64,000 nucleotides of DNA, from the NCBI GenBank assembly GCA_026391455.1, contig JAPLEH010000056.1, positions 1-64,000 on the forward strand. The letters are read 5' to 3'. The notes under the pieces are model-generated. The model saw only the letters and a list, made by a program, of their open reading frames with translations. It did no database searches and was not told the DNA's origin. Shown here piece after piece: positions 44,220 to 54,025 of this stretch; within the stretch, counting starts at the first letter, position 1, and every line of letters begins with the position of its first letter. The position numbers were made by a program, and so were the translations under genes. This stretch comes from Bacteroidota bacterium. GTDB taxonomy: Bacteria > Bacteroidota > Bacteroidia > Chitinophagales > Chitinophagaceae.

Positions 44220-46696
44220 TTAAGTAGTTTTTCGAAATCATCCACCACTTCACGAAAACCAGTATCTACATGAACAGATTCATTTCTAAGAATAAATTGC
44301 TTACTTCTCGGCAAACCATAATTTTCACATACTAAATTGAGTATAGTAAATTGATATGAACAAGCCCGAAGGAAAACAGGTATTAAACAATAGTCGGAAT
44401 TACCATTTTTCAGATCAGAATTAACTTTATTCATTATTTCATCCATAGCAAAAAGATCAGCGCTAAGTAATAAAAAAACATAGTCTATACCAGCAAACAA
44501 AGCAATTACCTCTTCCGGGTGAAAACCTCCAGCCTGAATTTCCCTGTTAATAAGTGATATTTTTCCAGATTGTTCAAGAGTTTTTAGATGCTGATAGAGA
44601 GTGTTTCTGTGCACACTATCGGCATCGCTGCAAATAATGCAAACTTTTTTTCGGTAAATAAGATAAGCATCGAAAATATACTCCAAAATTTCGGGTAGTT
44701 TTTTAAATGTCTTTGAAAAAGGATTCTCCCTATCGGGCTTGATGCCTGCTTTAATATCTCTAACTGATAAGAAATTACAATTATCAATCGACAACTCAAT
44801 GTCAGCGTTTGTTTGAAATATATCCCGATTAGTGTTATCCGTTCGCCCTGTCAAAAAATCTTCATAACCCAAGTTCAAATCCCTGTAGTGCCGTTGTCCT
44901 TTATCAAATAGCCTGGCAGCAACAAATAGATAAATTTCTTTGCATATGGAGAACACAATTTCACTTGATTCACGCGAAATATAAATAAATATTTTATTCC
45001 CCGTTTTATCAAACTTTACAACCGTGCTTACATTATACAAATCAAAAGCTACCAGATTTTTCCAATATTCACCTGTGGAATCCTTATTCGCATATTTAGA
45101 AATAAACCGACTCATCATGTCTGGAGACATATAGTCGGGAAAACGAATAACCAACTGAAGAGTATATCCCATTAACAAACGGTTTTCAGCATCACAAACC
45201 GGCAGGTATTGTGGAACCACGTACATATTTTGCTGATTCTTGAAAATTAATCCATAAGCCATCAGCACATTGCAATAAAGCTCAATCTCGCTTCTCTTCT
45301 CAAATGAAAATTTTTCTATATTAAAAATACCTCTATTGTCTTTTACTTTTTTATCCAGTATTGTGGTATATAATTCTTTTGTGAGTCTTATCGGATCAAT
45401 AAAAACAATTTCCTCTAAACCAGGTTGTTCTTTAAACATTACAATTTCACCGGTGAACCGAAAGTGCCGGAGCATATCCTCCTTTGTAAGCCTGAAATCA
45501 GAGAGTTTTGTTTGATTAGCTTCAAGCGCTTTTTCGCATAAGCTAAAAAATCTATCCTTTTCCAGGCAAAGAAAATCCTTTCTCCAAATGTCCAACCAAA
45601 TATCACGAATATCGATCCATGCAGAAGGAAGCATTTCTGCTGACCAGCTATTCAATTCCTCAATTAATTTCTTATAAAAAAATTCATAATCTGTATTTGT
45701 TTTACCAGACTGATACGCGTCAAAAGCATATTGTATCGATATCTCAAAATTTCCGGTAACATTATACTTGTTTTTTAATGGGGATACAATTTCCGGAGAA
45801 GCCTCCTTATCCTTTTTTGTTCGCACAGACCATATCCTGGATTCATTATCTGAAATATCCCGGATATTTCCCAACCAATACTGTTCGGGCAGCCATTGGT
45901 CTGGTTCAGCTTTATCACTCAACATATGAATTTCAAAAGAAGTATGCAGGAGTAAAAAAAGTGTTTTGCTATTAAGAAAAATATTATGCGTAGCATGAAA
46001 ATAATCCTGACCTCCGAAATCCCAAATATTAACCTGTAAGTCTATCTCTTTTACTTTCCATTGCCATAACAGGATACCATGTGTCCGGTCATTGATCTTT
46101 ACATTAAAATTCTGCTTTACCAAAAAATTGGCCAGGCTGCTTTTTCCAGCCGTAGTATTACCAATAAGCACCAGTTTAACCCGGCTATTGGGTTGTTTTT
46201 CCTTTGCAGCAAAATAATTTTTTAAAGAAACTAAATCAGTGGAAAGCCCTTCAGGGAATCCCAAAATAGAATTAGCTGAAAAACCGAAATATCTGAGTGC
46301 CGGCAGCTCTCTCAGCAAAATTTCTATAGTAGAAAATTCAGAAATACTATTATTGCGGATATCCAAACTCGTCAAACCATTCAACCGAGAAACATATTTA
46401 GCGCCTTTTTCCCCTATACTGTTAGAGCGGATATACAACGTCTTTAAAACGGATAACTGCAGCAGTAGCAGTAAAGAATTGGAATCGCCAATTATATTTA
46501 TTGAAGCATTATTTACAGAATCTATTGCTTTACCATCTTGAATATACCACCTCCCAAAATTCAACCCCTTCAACCAGGGCGCCAGCTTCACAATCTCCTC
46601 CGGCACTTCCGTCAACCCGCAATTACCCAGGTCCAGAAATGCTGCCTTTTCTTCATAGGCTTTATCTATTAAGGATTTTACATAATCTGAAGTCAT
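44216..46696 (-). CDS. LRR-Roc-COR protein with C-terminal TIR-like domain
   Basis: Residues ~15-165 are leucine-rich repeats. A Roc GTPase domain follows, with G1 GNTTAGKSS (from 179) and G3 DFGGQ (226-230). A COR region spans roughly 360-650. Residues 684-826 resemble a TIR domain: KVCIICSDADSVHRNTLYQHL, then INREIQAGGFHPEEV and IDYVFLLLSADLFAMDEI. Roco proteins are GTP switches; with a TIR-like effector, a role in defence or cell-death signalling is plausible. The gene is AT-rich compared with its neighbours and may be acquired. It is monocistronic and convergent with ctlX. Confidence 0.88.
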   Translation of the reverse strand: MTSDYVKSLIDKAYEEKAAFLDLGNCGLTEVPEEIVKLAPWLKGLNFGRWYIQDGKAIDSVNNASINIIGDSNSLLLLLQLSVLKTLYIRSNSIGEKGAKYVSRLNGLTSLDIRNNSISEFSTIEILLRELPALRYFGFSANSILGFPEGLSTDLVSLKNYFAAKEKQPNSRVKLVLIGNTTAGKSSLANFLVKQNFNVKINDRTHGILLWQWKVKEIDLQVNIWDFGGQDYFHATHNIFLNSKTLFLLLHTSFEIHMLSDKAEPDQWLPEQYWLGNIRDISDNESRIWSVRTKKDKEASPEIVSPLKNKYNVTGNFEISIQYAFDAYQSGKTNTDYEFFYKKLIEELNSWSAEMLPSAWIDIRDIWLDIWRKDFLCLEKDRFFSLCEKALEANQTKLSDFRLTKEDMLRHFRFTGEIVMFKEQPGLEEIVFIDPIRLTKELYTTILDKKVKDNRGIFNIEKFSFEKRSEIELYCNVLMAYGLIFKNQQNMYVVPQYLPVCDAENRLLMGYTLQLVIRFPDYMSPDMMSRFISKYANKDSTGEYWKNLVAFDLYNVSTVVKFDKTGNKIFIYISRESSEIVFSICKEIYLFVAARLFDKGQRHYRDLNLGYEDFLTGRTDNTNRDIFQTNADIELSIDNCNFLSVRDIKAGIKPDRENPFSKTFKKLPEILEYIFDAYLIYRKKVCIICSDADSVHRNTLYQHLKTLEQSGKISLINREIQAGGFHPEEVIALFAGIDYVFLLLSADLFAMDEIMNKVNSDLKNGNSDYCLIPVFLRACSYQFTILNLVCENYGLPRSKQFILRNESVHVDTGFREVVDDFEKLLN

Positions 46697-46953
46697 AATG
46701 CTGGTGGTTGAATTTCACGAATATAATAGAGGCCCTGTAAAAGCATACCTACCAGTATGCTAAAACATCGGCTATCTTATCTTAAATATAAATAATTATA
46801 CTAAGACATAAGAAAGCTAAAAGCAAATTGTACTGTACACCTGAAACCAGTGTAATAAGGAGATACTCTTATAAAACAGGAAAATATAGTACCTATAAAA
46901 TCTCTTTGATTTATAGGGCAACTTTTAGTTTTTCACTTTTATCTATTCACTAC

Positions 46954-47964
46954 TCAAAGTCCCGCCTTCGCACTAATCTCCAACATCCGTTGTATCGGCT
47001 TCAATGCCGCAAGTCTTAATTCTTCATCCATAATAATATCCGGCAATTCAAATTCCATACAGAGATAGAGCTTCTCCAGGGAATTAAGCTTCATGTGCGG
47101 ACAATCGTTGCAGGCGCAACTGTTGTTGGGTGGAGCGGGTATAAATGTTTTGTTGGGCGAGGCCTTCATCATCTGATGCAGGATACCAGTCTCTGTTGCC
47201 ACGATGTATTCCTGGCTGGCATCGGTCTGTGTGTATTTCAAAAGGCCCGTGGTCGAACCTATGTAGCCTGCTATGCGAAGGATGGGTTCCTCACATTCGG
47301 GGTGGGCGATCAGTTTGGCTTCAGGGTGACGTACTTTCAGTTTAGTGATCTTTTCCAGGCTGAAGATCTCATGTACCATACAGGCACCATTCCACAACAG
47401 CATATCACGACCAGTCACTTTGTTGATGTAGGCTCCCAGGTTTTTATCCGGCGCAAAAATAATCTTCTGGTCCTTCGGAAAACTTTCCACAATCACCCGG
47501 GCATTGCTGCTGGTCACAATCACATCGCTCAGCGCTTTGATGCCGGCACTGCAGTTGATATAGCTCACCACGATATGATCGGGATGCTGCTCTTTGAATT
47601 TTTTGAAAAGCGGTGGTGGGCAACTGTCGCTCAGTGAACAACCCGCTTTGAGATCGGGAATCACCACTTTTTTGGAAGGATTGAGGATCTTGGCCGTTTC
47701 CGCCATGAAATGCACACCGGCAAATACGATCATATCGGCATTGGTCTTCTCCGCCTGTTGGGCCAGGCCCAGGCTATCGCCGATATAATCCGCCACATCC
47801 TGAATATCGGGCTCCTGGTAGTAATGCGCCAGTACTACTGCATTTTTTTCTTTTTTCAACCGCTCAATAGCGGCAAACAAATCCAGCGTAGGGTCGAGAT
47901 CAATGTCGAGAAAACCGCGGAGTTCCACATTTTTTTTTGCGATATCCAGTGTGTCGTTGTTCAT
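46954..47964 (-). CDS. nadA: quinolinate synthase A
   Basis: NadA condenses iminoaspartate with dihydroxyacetone phosphate to make quinolinate for NAD, using a [4Fe-4S] cluster. The 336-residue protein has [23 protein letters not shown] (first substrate block), [14 protein letters not shown], the cluster Cys in [13 protein letters not shown], a second Cys at HPECEEP, and a third in [12 protein letters not shown]. The gene is divergent from the S46 peptidase gene, with a 728-bp gap holding a candidate origin. NadB and NadC are not in the window; nadD is at 33.6 kb. Confidence 0.97.
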   Translation of the reverse strand: MNNDTLDIAKKNVELRGFLDIDLDPTLDLFAAIERLKKEKNAVVLAHYYQEPDIQDVADYIGDSLGLAQQAEKTNADMIVFAGVHFMAETAKILNPSKKVVIPDLKAGCSLSDSCPPPLFKKFKEQHPDHIVVSYINCSAGIKALSDVIVTSSNARVIVESFPKDQKIIFAPDKNLGAYINKVTGRDMLLWNGACMVHEIFSLEKITKLKVRHPEAKLIAHPECEEPILRIAGYIGSTTGLLKYTQTDASQEYIVATETGILHQMMKASPNKTFIPAPPNNSCACNDCPHMKLNSLEKLYLCMEFELPDIIMDEELRLAALKPIQRMLEISAKAGL

Positions 47965-48059
47965 GCTGAAAAAATTTCTTGTTTATCCCTGATCCGTTAT
48001 TCGAGACAGCAATATTCCCACAAGCATTACAATTTTTCAAAACAATTTTTTTCGAACGG

Positions 48060-48420
48060 GCGTTTAATACAATAATAGTATTAATATATTTTTATTAAAA
48101 AAAGTATATTATTATTACAGCTGTGGATTCGTGGATAAACTGTTTTACAAAAATAATTATTTATCGTAATCCACATTTATAACACCGTAATTCACATTCT
48201 GTTTTATGGACCCTGCCTTGTTTCAGCGCATTATTCACATCTATGTGGATGATCGGCGTGCAAAACTTCATCCATCTACACAGTCCGAACCCCTGTGTAT
48301 AAATCCTGCACAAATCGTTGATTACTCCACGGGTTCATAGAAAGTTAACGTCATCCACATTTTCGTTTCCAATCATCCCGTTTCATATCCACGTTTCACA
48401 CGGGGATATCCACATCAAAA
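48060..48420. other. candidate chromosomal replication origin (oriC)
   Basis: In the 728-bp gap between divergent nadA and the S46 gene, an AT-rich tract (48062-48120, almost no G or C) is followed by about ten 9-mers close to the DnaA box TTATCCACA. Examples are 48130-48138 (reverse, 8/9), 48167-48175 (8/9), 48231-48239 (8/9), 48244-48252 (reverse, 8/9), 48294-48302 (reverse, 8/9), 48351-48359 (8/9) and 48406-48414 (8/9). No exact consensus copy is present. Together these are the parts expected of an unwinding element plus DnaA box cluster. The remainder of the gap (48421-48692) shows no gene. Confidence 0.6.
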
Positions 48421-48692
48421 TGCGGTAATTAACAGTGCGGCGGGGATAAAAAATTCAGCAGGCCTTCCATTAATGCTTGATTTATGACCATTATCCGATT
48501 ATTGATAGTAGAAATAAATGCGATATGGTAACTTCTTTTTAATACAGGACTTTGCTCAATCAATTTTCCGGGCTTCATATTAAATTAACAGCGGATGCTG
48601 ATAATACTAATTTTTATAATTTATGACCGTTTAGCGCTATTCACCGATTGACAGTGTAAAATTCTTACTTTTAAGGTTATAAAAATTGCGAT

Positions 48693-50864
48693 ATGAAATG
48701 GATTAAATACGTATTTACCGTAATCGGTCTCTCCTTTATTACACTCCTGGCCCGTGCCGACGAAGGTATGTGGCTGCCCCTCTTTCTACAGCAGCTGAAC
48801 GAAAAACAGATGAAGACCATGGGCATGAAGATCACGGCAAAGGATATATATAATATAAATAGCGGCAGCCTGAAAGATGCCATTGTGAGTTTTGGCGGTT
48901 TCTGCACCGGTGAAGTGATCTCCTCCAAAGGTCTGGTGCTTACCAACCACCATTGCGGCTTCGATGCCGTACAAAATCACTCCACGCTGGAGCATAATTA
49001 TATACGGGATGGCTTTTGGGCCAAAAACTATGGAGAAGAAATTCCTAACCCGGGATTATTTGTCACGTTTATCGTGCGTATTGATGATGTAAGCAAACAA
49101 GTACTCAACGGGGTGAATGCCACCATGAGTGAAAGTGAAAGACAATCTCTGGTGGACAAGAATATAGCCCAGCTCCGCAAAGATGTAAAGCGCGAGAGCT
49201 ACCAGGATAGTTTTATCCGCGCCTTCTTTGATGGCAACCAGTATTATTTATTTGTAACGGAAACCTATAAAGATGTGCGCCTGGTTGGAGCGCCGCCTTC
49301 TGCCATTGGCAATTTTGGAAAAGATACCGACAACTGGATGTGGCCCCGCCATACCGGCGATTTTTCTATGTTTCGCATCTATGCAGGCAAGGATAATAAA
49401 CCGGCCGATTACTCACCCGATAATGTGCCGTATGTACCGAAAAAATCATTGTCCATCTCGCTGGATGGTATGAATGAAGGTGACTTTACGATGGTATTCG
49501 GTTTTCCCGGACGTACCACGCAGTATTTACATTCGGCTGCCGTGGAGCAGATCATGAAAGTAAATGATCCGGCCAAGATCGGTATCCGGGAGAAAGCGCT
49601 GAGTGTGATCGACGGATTTATGCGGAAAGATGAGCAGATTAAAATACAGTATGCGGCCAAATATGCCGGCATACAAAATGCATATAAAAAATGGCAGGGA
49701 GAAGTGCTGGGCCTTACCAGTACCAATGCACTGGCGAAAAAACTGGCTTATGAGGCTTTGTTTCAGCAACGCGTAAATGCCAATCCGCAATGGAAAACAC
49801 AGTATGGCGACCTGTTGCAAAACCTGGGATCTCTGTATGCGGAATTGAAACCTTATGGTTATGCACGCGATTATTATACAGAGATCGCATCAAAGATCGA
49901 ATTACTCACGATCGCCGGCTGGATCAATTCACTAAAGACGGCCTATGATAAAGACGGGGAGAAAGGATACCAGGCGCGACTGAAACAGGTGAAGGAACAA
50001 CTGGGCGGTCTCTATGAAGAATACAATGGTACCGTGGACCAGCAGTTATTTGCCACACTGATGAAAATGTATGTCAACGACCAGGAAGAAATTTATCAAT
50101 CACCCATGCTGCGCGAAAAACTGAAAGTGGCGGGCAATGATTTTTCGGAACTGGCATCTGGATTATATAATTCGGTGGACCTGGATGATAAAACCGCCAC
50201 GATGGCCATGCTGGAAAAACCATCTTCAGAAGTACTGGCCTATTATAAGAACAATGCGGCCATTCGATTATATACGGATATGGTGGCCACCTATTCCAAC
50301 ATTGTATCCAAAAAACTGAATGAGATACAGACGGGGATCAATAAGCTGAATCGTACGTACATGCAGGCACAGATGGAAGTAATGAAGGAACGCAAATTCT
50401 ATCCGGATGCCAACAGTACCTTGCGGGTAACCTATGGAAATGTAAAAGGCTATAATCCACGGGATGCAGTGAAGTATGATTTTTATACCTATCTCGATGG
50501 CGTGATGGATAAATACAAACCGGGCGATTATGAGTTTGATGTGCCGGAAAAACTGCGACAGTTATATACCAGTAAAGATTATGGCCAGTATGGAAAGAAT
50601 GGAAAAATGCCGGTATGTTTTATCGCTATGAATCATACTACAGGCGGCAACTCCGGAAGCCCGGCACTGGATGCGTATGGCAATCTGGTGGGCCTGAATT
50701 TTGACCGGGTTTGGGAAGGCACGATGAGCGATATCAATTATGACCCTTCTATTTGCCGCAATATCATGGTGGATATCCGGTATGTGCTGTTTATAGTAGA
50801 TAAATATGCAGGGGCCGGACACCTGGTGCAGGAAATGAAACTGGTCCATCCGAAGAAGAAATGA
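48693..50864 (+). CDS. S46-family dipeptidyl-peptidase, DPP11-like
   Basis: The 723-residue protein has a signal peptide (ending LLARA) and the S46 trypsin-like fold: TNHHCGFD with catalytic His near 86-87, a helical lid domain, and GNSGSPALDAYGN with the catalytic Ser near 654. Residue 672 is Arg, in GLNFDRVWEG; in characterised S46 enzymes an Arg at the equivalent place (673) marks DPP11 (Asp/Glu preference) and Gly marks DPP7. It should release dipeptides in the periplasm. It lies downstream of the candidate origin and has its own terminator. Confidence 0.93.
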   Translation: MKWIKYVFTVIGLSFITLLARADEGMWLPLFLQQLNEKQMKTMGMKITAKDIYNINSGSLKDAIVSFGGFCTGEVISSKGLVLTNHHCGFDAVQNHSTLEHNYIRDGFWAKNYGEEIPNPGLFVTFIVRIDDVSKQVLNGVNATMSESERQSLVDKNIAQLRKDVKRESYQDSFIRAFFDGNQYYLFVTETYKDVRLVGAPPSAIGNFGKDTDNWMWPRHTGDFSMFRIYAGKDNKPADYSPDNVPYVPKKSLSISLDGMNEGDFTMVFGFPGRTTQYLHSAAVEQIMKVNDPAKIGIREKALSVIDGFMRKDEQIKIQYAAKYAGIQNAYKKWQGEVLGLTSTNALAKKLAYEALFQQRVNANPQWKTQYGDLLQNLGSLYAELKPYGYARDYYTEIASKIELLTIAGWINSLKTAYDKDGEKGYQARLKQVKEQLGGLYEEYNGTVDQQLFATLMKMYVNDQEEIYQSPMLREKLKVAGNDFSELASGLYNSVDLDDKTATMAMLEKPSSEVLAYYKNNAAIRLYTDMVATYSNIVSKKLNEIQTGINKLNRTYMQAQMEVMKERKFYPDANSTLRVTYGNVKGYNPRDAVKYDFYTYLDGVMDKYKPGDYEFDVPEKLRQLYTSKDYGQYGKNGKMPVCFIAMNHTTGGNSGSPALDAYGNLVGLNFDRVWEGTMSDINYDPSICRNIMVDIRYVLFIVDKYAGAGHLVQEMKLVHPKKK

Positions 50865-50980
50865 GTATTTCGATTTGGAAATTGATCAATTTGGAGATTA
50901 ACTGATTTGAAAATTGGATGTCGCGGCTGAGTGTTTAAAAAGGATTTTTGTAAGTAATTAATAATCAACAATTAATATTA

Positions 50981-51015
50981 TAAAAAGCCTGTTCCGATCC
51001 GGGATGGGCTTTTTA
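50981..51015 (+). terminator. rho-independent terminator after the S46 gene
   Basis: The stem AAAAAGCC at 50982-50989 pairs with GGCTTTTT at 51007-51014, with an inner ATCC/GGAT pairing, and ends in T residues. It can also serve the opposite direction. Confidence 0.75.
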
Positions 51016-51103
51016 CATAATTGGGGGCTATTTTCTGCCCGGTATATCCACATTATATCCCCAAAAACCCTATTTTTGCCATCCTTTTAAAATAAGGTAT
51101 ACT

Positions 51104-53239
51104 ATGTCATCTATAATCCAGGATATCAGGGATAAGTACGCGAAAGTAACGGTGGTGCTTATTGCCCTGGCGCTGATTGGTTTTATTCTTACCGACTATT
51201 TTCAAAGTCAGTCCCGTAGTGGCGGTGGAAGCACGTCGAATAGTGTCGGCTCAGTGAATGGCCACAATATCAGGTATGAAGACTATCTCCAGAACCTTGA
51301 GCTCAACAAAAACAATATGCGTTCACAGGGATATCCCCAGAGTGCGCAGATGGATCAGCAGGCAGGTGAGCAGGCATGGGGTCAGTCTATTGCCAAAGTA
51401 CTGTTGGAAGATGAGCTGGCTAAACTGGGTATCACTGTTACCAAAAAAGAAATGGGTGATTACCTCTATGGCAGCAATCCTCCTGACGATATAAAAAATC
51501 AGTTCATTGATTCTGCCTCCGGCAAATACGATGGTATCAAGGCAAAAAAAACCATCGATGAGATGCTGAAGAATAAGCAAACCTCCCCGGAACAAAAAGC
51601 ACAGTTCAACAACTATGTAAGCAGCCTGGAGGAAAACCGCAAGCAGGATAAATATGTATCATTGCTGGCCAACAGCGTGAACTATCCCCGCTGGTATGCA
51701 GAAAAACAAAATGCAGATCAGAGCCTGATGTCGCGTGTATCTTATGTAAACGAAGCGTACACCAGCATACCCGATAGTACGATCAAAATAGAAGACAAAG
51801 AGATCGTGGAATATATCAGCAAATTCAAGGATATCTATAAACAACAGGAAAGCCGTGGCATTACGTATGTAAGCTTCAGTGCTAATCCGTCTGCTTCAGA
51901 CAGTGTTGTTGCTAAAGATGCATTGCTGAATCTCAAAGCAGAATTTGATACCACTGATAATGTGCAGCAGTTTTTGCTGAATCAGGGTGTTACCACTTAT
52001 TACGGTGGATATGTAAATGGAAAAACGATCCAGATCGCTGCCAAAGATTCTATTTTCAGAACGCCGGTAGGCAGCATTTACGGTCCTTATATTGATGGCA
52101 GCACTTATGCCCTGGCCCGCATGGAAGGTGTGCGCCAAATGGCCGACTCTGTGAAAGTGCGCCACATACTGATCAGCACACAAAACGGCCGTGATTCAGC
52201 ATCCGCATTTGCACTGGCAGACAGTATTAAAAAAGCTATTGCCGGCGGAGCCAACTTCGATACACTTTGTGCAAAATATTCAGATGACGGAGGCAGTAAA
52301 GACAAAGGCGGTGTGTATGAGAATTTCCCTTCTGGTCAAATGGTGCCTCCCTTCAACGACTTCGCATTTATGCAGCCCGTAGGCAGCAAAGCTGTGGTGA
52401 AAACCGAATTCGGTTACCATTATATGGAAGTGCTGTCGCAAAAAGGAAGCGGCCCCGGATATAAAGTAGCATACCTGTTCAAACCCATTGAAGCGAGCAA
52501 AGAAACCGATAATACCGCCAGCGAAAACGCCAACAAATTTGCTGCAGATGTAAAAGATTTGAAGTCGTTTGATGCAGTATATGAAAAAGAATGGAAAGCG
52601 AAAGGTTATCAGAAAGCCACGGCCAGCAATATTAGTCCTACTGCTTCTGATATTACCGGCCTGGGTTCTTCCCGCTCATTTGTAAAAGAGATCTATGCAG
52701 CTAAAAAAGGCGAGGTGCTGAAACCCACGAATGTAGAAACCAGTTATGTGGTGGCTATCGTTACAGAAGTGGAAAAAGAAGGATTGATGAGCGCCAGCAG
52801 AGCCCGTATGTATGTGGAGCCAACCCTCCGCAACAAAAAGAAAGCACAGATGCTGAAACAAAAGATCGGAAAAGTAACCACTCTGGAAGCAGCAGCGGCT
52901 GCATTAGGTGGAAAACCAATAACAGTGGCCGACAGCGTTCGTATGACAGGTGCATCCAGCAAACTGGGATATGAGCCAAAAGTGATCGGCGCTTCTTTCA
53001 ATACTGCCAACAAAGGAAAAGTAGTTGGTGAAGCCCTCGAAGGTGTGAATGGTGTGTATGTAGTGCGTGTGGATGATGTAACCACCACTCCGGTGGCAAA
53101 TGGTGATATCAACCTGCAGCGCAAAGGACAGACCGATCAGAAGAAGCAGAGCGCCATGAATCCGCAGACACAGTTCTATCCGCTGAATATACTTCGCGGA
53201 TCTGCAACGATAAAAGACAAACGAGCAGACCATATGTAA
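51104..53239 (+). CDS. ppiD: PpiD/SurA-type peptidyl-prolyl isomerase, membrane-anchored
   Basis: The 711-residue protein opens with a short cytoplasmic segment and one membrane helix (VTVVLIALALIGFILTDYF, about 14-32). A SurA_N-like helical region follows, then a parvulin domain near 345-445 (VRHILISTQNGRDSA, SKDKGGVYENFPSGQMVPPFNDFAF, TEFGYHYMEVL). A second, weaker isomerase-like region comes after. It should act in the periplasm as a chaperone for outer-membrane and secreted proteins. The name is by domain order and not proven orthology. A TATTTTTG element at 51071-51078 may be its -7 box. Confidence 0.9.
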   Translation: MSSIIQDIRDKYAKVTVVLIALALIGFILTDYFQSQSRSGGGSTSNSVGSVNGHNIRYEDYLQNLELNKNNMRSQGYPQSAQMDQQAGEQAWGQSIAKVLLEDELAKLGITVTKKEMGDYLYGSNPPDDIKNQFIDSASGKYDGIKAKKTIDEMLKNKQTSPEQKAQFNNYVSSLEENRKQDKYVSLLANSVNYPRWYAEKQNADQSLMSRVSYVNEAYTSIPDSTIKIEDKEIVEYISKFKDIYKQQESRGITYVSFSANPSASDSVVAKDALLNLKAEFDTTDNVQQFLLNQGVTTYYGGYVNGKTIQIAAKDSIFRTPVGSIYGPYIDGSTYALARMEGVRQMADSVKVRHILISTQNGRDSASAFALADSIKKAIAGGANFDTLCAKYSDDGGSKDKGGVYENFPSGQMVPPFNDFAFMQPVGSKAVVKTEFGYHYMEVLSQKGSGPGYKVAYLFKPIEASKETDNTASENANKFAADVKDLKSFDAVYEKEWKAKGYQKATASNISPTASDITGLGSSRSFVKEIYAAKKGEVLKPTNVETSYVVAIVTEVEKEGLMSASRARMYVEPTLRNKKKAQMLKQKIGKVTTLEAAAAALGGKPITVADSVRMTGASSKLGYEPKVIGASFNTANKGKVVGEALEGVNGVYVVRVDDVTTTPVANGDINLQRKGQTDQKKQSAMNPQTQFYPLNILRGSATIKDKRADHM

Positions 53240-53262
53240 GATATCAGCAACCAATACTAACA

Positions 53263-53294
53263 ACCCCGGAGCAACCACTCCGGGGTATTTTTTT
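53263..53294 (+). terminator. rho-independent terminator after ppiD
   Basis: A perfect 9-bp GC-rich stem (ACCCCGGAG at 53263-53271, its complement at 53278-53286), a 6-base loop and a run of T give a strong signal. Confidence 0.93.
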
Positions 53295-53385
53295 GCGGAT
53301 TCCGCAAACAGTAGCCCCGAACTAATTGTAATTTTATCACCCGATCAACAATTACGGATCAGTTGCGGTATACGGAGAAACAAAC

Positions 53386-53892
53386 ATGAGTGATGCATTT
53401 GTAAATAAAGTGGCAGAAAGCGGGCTCATTACCCTGGATCTGGAAACCTGGTATCCCGGGGGGGAAACCGCCGTATTTGACATGAAGGACTACCTGTTCA
53501 TGGGTATGATCCTTAAGGAAAGGGACTTTCGTGAAGCCCTGAAGAGTATGGACTGGTCGGTGTATCAGGACAAATACGTGGCCCTCACCTGCTCCGCCGA
53601 CGCCATCATTCCCGTATGGGCCTGGATGCTGGTGGCTTCATATCTGCAACCGGTGGCCCGTGAATTTGTAATGGGCGATGAAAAAGAATTGCATAAAGCC
53701 CGGTTCATCAAAAACCTCTCCGCCATTGATGTACAGGAATATGCCGATAAACGGGTGGTGATCAAAGGCTGTGGCGAAACCCCCATAGCGGATTTTGTAT
53801 ATATGGAGATCACCAAATTGCTGCGCCCGGTGGCCAAAAGCATCATGTACGGCGAACCCTGCAGTACCGTACCGGTATATAAAAAGAAATAA
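53386..53892 (+). CDS. DUF2480 family protein
   Basis: The 168-residue soluble protein matches DUF2480, a family found mainly in Bacteroidota. Conserved pieces are GLITLDLETWYPGG, FDMKDYLFMGMILKERDFREAL, ADAIIPVWAWML and VIKGCGETPIADFVYMEITKLLRPVAKSIMYGEPCSTVP. The conserved Cys/Gly segment CGE and the terminal GEPCSTVP might bind a metal or cofactor. Function is unknown. It lies alone between two terminated or separated units. Confidence 0.9.
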   Translation: MSDAFVNKVAESGLITLDLETWYPGGETAVFDMKDYLFMGMILKERDFREALKSMDWSVYQDKYVALTCSADAIIPVWAWMLVASYLQPVAREFVMGDEKELHKARFIKNLSAIDVQEYADKRVVIKGCGETPIADFVYMEITKLLRPVAKSIMYGEPCSTVPVYKKK

Positions 53893-54025
53893 GAATACTA
53901 CCTGCCGGTAAAAATCCAGTTTCACGGAAGCCTGAATAAATAAATCCTGCGCAGGGAAAAATAATATCTGCCCATTCTCCATCCCTGCCCGCCAATCTCC
54001 CCGGCATTTTATATATTTAAGTAAC

